Shown piece after piece: positions 60,031-64,000 of a stretch of 64,000 bases of DNA. The notes beneath the pieces are model-generated. The model was not told the origin of the DNA, did no database searches, and saw only the letters and a program-made list of their open reading frames with translations. Each line of letters opens with the position of its first letter. Within the stretch, counting starts at the first letter, position 1. The position numbers and the translations under genes were made by a program. Location: assembly GCA_963813345.1 (NCBI GenBank), contig CAWEYR010000024.1:248001-312000 (forward strand). The letters are read 5' to 3'. This stretch comes from CAWDDA01 sp963813345 (GTDB lineage: Bacteria; Acidobacteriota; Blastocatellia; RBC074).

Positions 60031-60797
60031 TCGAACGTTTGGACCTTTCAATGTTCTCAATCCACGCAACATCTGGCTGATGGTAGTGCTGATCGTTGGT
60101 ATCAGTCTGATCGGATACATCGCCTACAAATTCTTCGACGCCAATACCGGCGTTATTCTGGGTGGCATTCTTGGAGGTCTGGTCTCGAGCACGGCGACGA
60201 CGGTCAGTAACGCGCGTCAGTCACGCGAAAACGATTCGCTCGTCCGCGTTGCCGCGATAGTCATCACAATCGCAACCACTATCCTCTATTTTAGAGTTCT
60301 GGTTGAGGTCTTTGCAGTCGCACCAGCCTTTCTCAGGACCGCTGCTCCACCAATTCTGATTCTTGGATTTCTTCTTGCTGGTGCCGCTGCCTGGCTCTGG
60401 TTCGGCGGGCGCAAAGAGAAAGTGGCAGTGCCACAACATGGCAATCCGTCAGAGCTCAAATCTGCACTCGTCTTTGCTCTGATCTACGCGTTCGTTTTGC
60501 TGGCAGTCGCTGCGGTCAAGGAGTGGTACGGAGATCGCGGACTGTTTGTAGTCGCAATCCTCTCCGGACTTACAGACGTCGATGCCATCACGCTTTCAGT
60601 CTCGCGGCTGGTTAGTTCGGATCGTCTTGGCACGTCTGAGGCCTGGCGGCTGATCGTTACCGCATCGCTCGCGAATCTGATATTCAAGGTGCTGGTTGTC
60701 GCCTTCATAGGTCATAGGAATCTGCTCAAGACGATTGCTGATTCCATACGGTTCGGTTCTTATCGCAGGCATACTCTTGATAACACTCTGGCCGTGA
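59984..60797 (+). CDS. MgtC/DUF4010-family membrane protein, C-terminal part
   Basis: DUF4010 domain: AIMQFALISLIILPVLPDRT, VLNPRNIWLMVVLIVGISLI, ANTGVILGGILGGLVSSTAT and ILSGLTDVDAITLSVSRLVS are typical blocks of this polytopic membrane family. Near 60738 a frame change gives IPYGSVLIAGILLITLWP and a stop at 60795, a better ending than the long tail to 60955, which is antisense to hutH. Joined length about 410 residues. Transport function is unproven. Confidence 0.8.
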
Positions 60798-60822
60798 GCC
60801 CATATGCGAACGTTCGTTGCTG

Positions 60823-62397
60823 TTACCCTCCGATTGCTGCCCTGACAGCCTCAACGATGAGATTCTCCTCGATCAGCCTTCGTGCTGACTCGATATGCGG
60901 ATACATCAAAGTATCGGAACCAATGAATGGAATCCTCGAACGGATAAGCTCATAGACAGGCGCCGTGCCGCGGCCGAGCCGGGCGCCTGATCTGAGGTCC
61001 TCGCGCCGGAAGTCGATTGCCTGAGCAGCAGCCATGAGCTCGATGGCAAGGATCCGCTCAACGTTGTCGTTGATCTTTCGCATCTTGAGTGCGGCTGTGC
61101 ATCCCATGCTCACGTGATCTTCCACATTGGCGGATGTCGGTATCGTATCCACACTTGCCGGATGCGAAAGAATCTTGTTCTCAGTCGCCAGTGCCGCCGC
61201 TGTATACTGCGCCAGCATGAAACCCGAATTGAGACCGCCCTCCCGCGTGAGGAATGCCGGAAGCACGTGAGTGTTTGACGCTTCATCGATCAATCGCATG
61301 ACTCGACGTTCAGAGATGTTTCCCAGTTCACTCACCCCAATCGCGAGATAATCCATGGCGATGGCTATCGGCTCGCCGTGAAAATTGCCGCCGGAAATAA
61401 CCTCGATAGCTCCGGTCTGATCATCCACAAAGATAAGTGGATTGTCGGTAACCGCATTGAGCTCGATCTCGATCGCCCATCGCGCGTATGCAATGGCATC
61501 GCGCGCCGCTCCGTGCACCTGTGGCATGCATCTCAAAGTGTAAGCATCCTGGACATTCGAAGGATCGTGCTTCCGCGTAAAGTCGCTACCCTCGAGAAGC
61601 CGTCTCAGATATGCGGCACAGTCAAGTTGACGTGGAAACGGTCGAAGTGCGTGAATCCTCTCGTCGAAAGCCAGGTCTGTTCCATTGAGCGCTTCGAGGC
61701 TCAGACAGCCTGCGATGTCGGCAACGCGGCTGAGACGCTCCGCGCGATGAGTCTCCAGCACTCCCACCGCGCACATGACTGAGGTCCCGTTCGTCAGCGC
61801 GAGACCTTCCTTCGCAGTCAACACTATGGGCGAAAGTCCGGCAGCCTTGAGCGCGATCGATGCAGGTCTGGCATTCTGTTCCGCCTCTACGTTGGCCTCT
61901 CCCTCTCCAATAAGTACGAGGCTCATGTGCGCGAGTGGCGCGAGATCACCGCTCGCTCCAAGCGAACCCTGTTCGGGAATGAGAGGATGGATTCCGCGAT
62001 TGAGAAGTTCGAGAAGAAGCGAGAGAGTTTCGAGCCGGATTCCGGAATAGCCTCGCGAAAGCGTATTCGCGCGAATCAACATGATCGCTCGTGTCGTGGC
62101 GCGATCGAATGGAGCGCCTACGCCAACCGCATGACTGAGGATGATGTTACGCTGAAGGAGCTCTACCTGCTCGCGAGGGATGACCCGATCCTTGAAAGCG
62201 CCAAATCCCGTAGTGATGCCGTAGGCTACCGTACCCGTCTCGAGAAGTTTCGCGACTGCCGCCGACGAAAGCTCGACGCTCGCCCTGGCGCCTTCGGTCA
62301 GTTCCACGCCTGGAACATCCGGAGCGCCGCGCGCGATCCGCATCACGTCCTCTATCGTGAGACTCTTACCGTCGATGAAAAGGCGATCAGACATCAT
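60823..62397 (-). CDS. hutH: Histidine ammonia-lyase
   Basis: Deaminates histidine to urocanate, the first step of histidine degradation. The self-formed MIO cofactor comes from Ala-Ser-Gly in LGASGDLAPLAHMSLVLIGE; other blocks are LQRNIILSHAVGVGAPFDRA, ALTNGTSVMCAVGVLET, QDAYTLRCMPQVHGAARDAI and GNFHGEPIAIAMDYLAIGVS. ATG 62397 or ATG 62394 starts a 520-residue protein. The reading frame is open upstream through a palindrome into hutI with no stop codon, so a HutI-HutH fusion is formally encoded. Confidence 0.95.
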   Translation of the reverse strand: MMSDRLFIDGKSLTIEDVMRIARGAPDVPGVELTEGARASVELSSAAVAKLLETGTVAYGITTGFGAFKDRVIPREQVELLQRNIILSHAVGVGAPFDRATTRAIMLIRANTLSRGYSGIRLETLSLLLELLNRGIHPLIPEQGSLGASGDLAPLAHMSLVLIGEGEANVEAEQNARPASIALKAAGLSPIVLTAKEGLALTNGTSVMCAVGVLETHRAERLSRVADIAGCLSLEALNGTDLAFDERIHALRPFPRQLDCAAYLRRLLEGSDFTRKHDPSNVQDAYTLRCMPQVHGAARDAIAYARWAIEIELNAVTDNPLIFVDDQTGAIEVISGGNFHGEPIAIAMDYLAIGVSELGNISERRVMRLIDEASNTHVLPAFLTREGGLNSGFMLAQYTAAALATENKILSHPASVDTIPTSANVEDHVSMGCTAALKMRKINDNVERILAIELMAAAQAIDFRREDLRSGARLGRGTAPVYELIRSRIPFIGSDTLMYPHIESARRLIEENLIVEAVRAAIGG

Positions 62398-63498
62398 GCG
62401 CGACTGAAGCCTGGGAGCGCCAGGCTCCAGCCTGGCGCGTGACATACCAAGGCCTTGGTCATACTCCACGCGCCAGGCTGGAGCCTGGCGCTCCCGGCGC
62501 TCCCTGGCACTCACAGGCGGTACAACCTGCCCCTTCTTGATGACTGCGGCAACAGGGTTGCCACCCAGCACGTACGCTATCTCCCGATAATCATCGACAT
62601 CGAGAATCAGCAGGTCAGCCTGCTTTCCGACCTCGATCGAGCCGACCCGGTTACCAAGACCTACGGCATGCGCTGCATTGATTGTCACGCCATTCAATGC
62701 TTCCGCCGGAGTGACTCTGCAATACCGGCACGCCAGCCCCATCACCAACGGTATCGAAAGACACGGTGACGAACCGGGATTGAAGTCCGTTGAAAAAGCA
62801 ACCGCCGCTCCAGCATCAATCAACGTGCGAGCGTCCGCAAACGTCATGCTCCCCAAACTGAGGTTAACTGCTGGTGTTATGACAGCAATCGCCTTTGATT
62901 GAGCGATCAAGCTCACATCCCTTGTACGAATCGTGTCGAGGTGATCGAGCGAAACTGCATCGAGCTCGAGCGCCATGGCGACTCCGCCCAGATTGCTGAA
63001 TTCATCAACGTGCGCTTTAACAGGCATCCCGTGCGCTTTCCCCGCCTGAAGCACGCGGCGTGACTGCGCGACATTAAAGGCGCCGGTATCGCAAAAGACG
63101 TCCATAAAGAACGGAATGCGAGACGTACTGAAATGCGATTCACGATACCAGCGAACAGCTCGAGGAAGCATTTCTTCTATAACCAAATACACGTAGGCGT
63201 CAGGCCTTTTCGCAAACTCCGGAGGAATCGCATGCGCAGCCATGAAGGTCGGAACCAGATCGGTGTCGAGAGCCCGGTCCAGGCGCTCGATTGCCTTCAA
63301 TATCTTTATCTCTGAATCCCTTTCGAGACCGTAGCCCGTCTTGATCTCAACGGTGGTAGTTCCGAGCGCCAGCATAGCGTTGAGTCGCGGCAGCAGAAAG
63401 CGTGACCAGTTGCTCGAGTGTTGCGCTTCGCGTCGCGCGAGTGGTCGAGTGAATTCCGCCGCCGCTCGCGAGGATCTCGAGATAGTTTGCCCCTTCAA
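62398..63498 (-). CDS. hutI: Imidazolonepropionase, C-terminal part
   Basis: Amidohydrolase part of HutI. Homology begins at about 63385 (RLNAMLALGTTTVEIKTGYG) and shows MPVKAHVDEFSNLGGVAMAL with the metal-site His, DAVSLDHLDTI, and AFSTDFNPGSSPCLSIPLVM. The natural end is near 62525 (NPVAAVIKKGQVV). The about 40 codons after it come from the family D palindrome and run without a stop into hutH. The first about 37 codons of this frame are spurious. Confidence 0.85.
62413..62495. repeat. Inverted pair of family D hairpins at the hutI/hutH junction
   Basis: Two copies of the family D unit face each other: arms 62413-62441 and 62467-62495 are exact 29-nt reverse complements, each containing the GCGCCAGGCTCCAGCCTGGC hairpin. 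The loop carries a second palindrome ACCAAGGCCTTGGT (62447-62460). It is translated in frame as a linker between HutI and HutH. Confidence 0.92.
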
Positions 63499-63808
63499 TT
63501 TTCTGCTCGAATTCGTCGAGACGATTTCCTGCGAAGACCGAGTGAGTGTGCGCGTCTACAAAACCGGGAATGACAATGCGGCCGGATGCATCGATCGTTA
63601 TTTCGCCGGCAAACTCTCTGAGAACCGACTGAGTGTCGCCAACACCTATGATCTTCCCGCCGCTGATTGCAACCGCTCCCCCGGCGATCAATCCCGGGTC
63701 GAGCATCTCTTCGCCGCGCTTCGATCCGTGCTGGCTCGCGCACGTCACGAGCTGGCGGGCATCATGAATAATGAGATCAGCCTGTTTCACTTCAAGCTTG
63801 AGACTCAC
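63347..63808 (-). CDS. hutI: Imidazolonepropionase, N-terminal part
   Basis: Hydrolyses imidazolonepropionate to formiminoglutamate, the third step of the hut pathway. The metal-binding IVIPGFVDAHTHSVFAGNRL and the block NYLEILASGGGIHSTTRATR are diagnostic. The start is GTG 63808, overlapping the hutU stop (GTGA). The frame changes near 63385 (TLSAAATQR) into the larger piece. Joined length is about 425 residues before the linker. Confidence 0.88.
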   Translation of the reverse strand: MSLKLEVKQADLIIHDARQLVTCASQHGSKRGEEMLDPGLIAGGAVAISGGKIIGVGDTQSVLREFAGEITIDASGRIVIPGFVDAHTHSVFAGNRLDEFEQKIEGANYLEILASGGGIHSTTRATRSATLEQLVTLSAAATQRYAGARNYHR

Positions 63809-64000
63809 TTTCCGCGCATTGGGATGTTGATGCCGTGCTTGCGGGCAAACGAGATTGCCTCGTCGTAGCCAGCATCCGCATGACGCGCGACACCAAGTCC
63901 CGGATCCGTCGTCAGAACCCGCTCAATCCTACGCCTGGCCTCGGGCGTGCCATCTGCGACGATGACCTGTCCCGCATGAATGCTATATCCGATCCCGACG
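63805..64000 (-). CDS. hutU: Urocanate hydratase, C-terminal end (partial)
   Basis: Final about 64 codons of urocanase, the second enzyme of histidine degradation, running off the window edge. Readable sequence GIGYSIHAGQVIVADGTPEA, then VLTTDPGLGVARHADAGYDE and AISFARKHGINIPMRGK, is the characteristic C-terminus. Gene order hutU-hutI-hutH on the minus strand with GTGA coupling indicates one operon. Confidence 0.92.
   Translation of the reverse strand, partial: VGIGYSIHAGQVIVADGTPEARRRIERVLTTDPGLGVARHADAGYDEAISFARKHGINIPMRGK

Overview
The window looks like a chromosomal segment of an Acidobacteriota-like soil bacterium (Blastocatellia is my best guess). This rests on gene content only: an Oar-like TonB-dependent receptor with a carboxypeptidase-regulatory N-domain, DUF1501 and PSCyt1/DUF1549/DUF1553 proteins, Tat-exported sugar enzymes, PQQ-propeller and VCBS proteins, and dense families of intergenic palindromes. 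No rRNA, tRNA or CRISPR array was seen.

Layout. 1-3.6 kb: MacA-like adaptor and two MacB-like permeases. 3.6-9.2 kb: PlsC-like acyltransferase, rpiB-gnd, FHA protein, M20 dipeptidase, EVE protein, ybaK. 9.2-12.2 kb: methyltransferase-GT4-GT2 glycan operon continuing into ybaK. 12.3-14.3 kb: leuCD. 14.5-24 kb: a sugar-related cluster (Gfo/Idh/MocA, two DUF1501 proteins, a haem-c DUF1549/DUF1553 protein, a UxaC-like hydrolase, a Tat sugar epimerase) followed by gpmA. 24.8-31.4 kb: purH, VCBS protein, ABC-2 exporter, FKBP isomerase, a broken cupredoxin. 31.5-36.6 kb: arginine operon argC-argB-argD-NAGS-argJ. 36.7-46.6 kb: TolC-like protein, SMP-30 lactonase, M19 dipeptidase, enolase, TonB-dependent receptor. 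46.8-51.2 kb: a membrane operon of an NfeD/YqiJ-like protein, flotillin, a DUF350 protein and a glutathionylspermidine-synthase-like ATP-grasp enzyme. 51.4-52.7 kb: an IS110-family element. 53-60.8 kb: PQQ propeller, metallophosphoesterase, FAD oxidoreductase, GNAT, universal stress protein, DUF4010/MgtC protein. 60.8-64 kb: histidine degradation hutU-hutI-hutH.

Two features run through the whole window. First, about 35 apparent frameshifts break otherwise well-conserved genes, including housekeeping ones (leuC, purH, hutI). This density is more like uncorrected indels than real decay, so broken genes are listed as reading-frame pieces with the proposed joins. Second, at least four sequence families of palindromic intergenic elements, often with near-perfect inverted arms of 20-41 nt, sit at gene junctions. 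Some reach into start or stop codons, and one supplies the linker of a HutI-HutH open frame.

The strongest candidates for something undescribed are the palindrome system, whose small hairpins are preserved by compensatory changes, and the non-coding right end of the IS110 element, a possible guide-RNA region. The flotillin-DUF350-ATP-grasp operon is a coherent but biochemically poorly understood membrane module.
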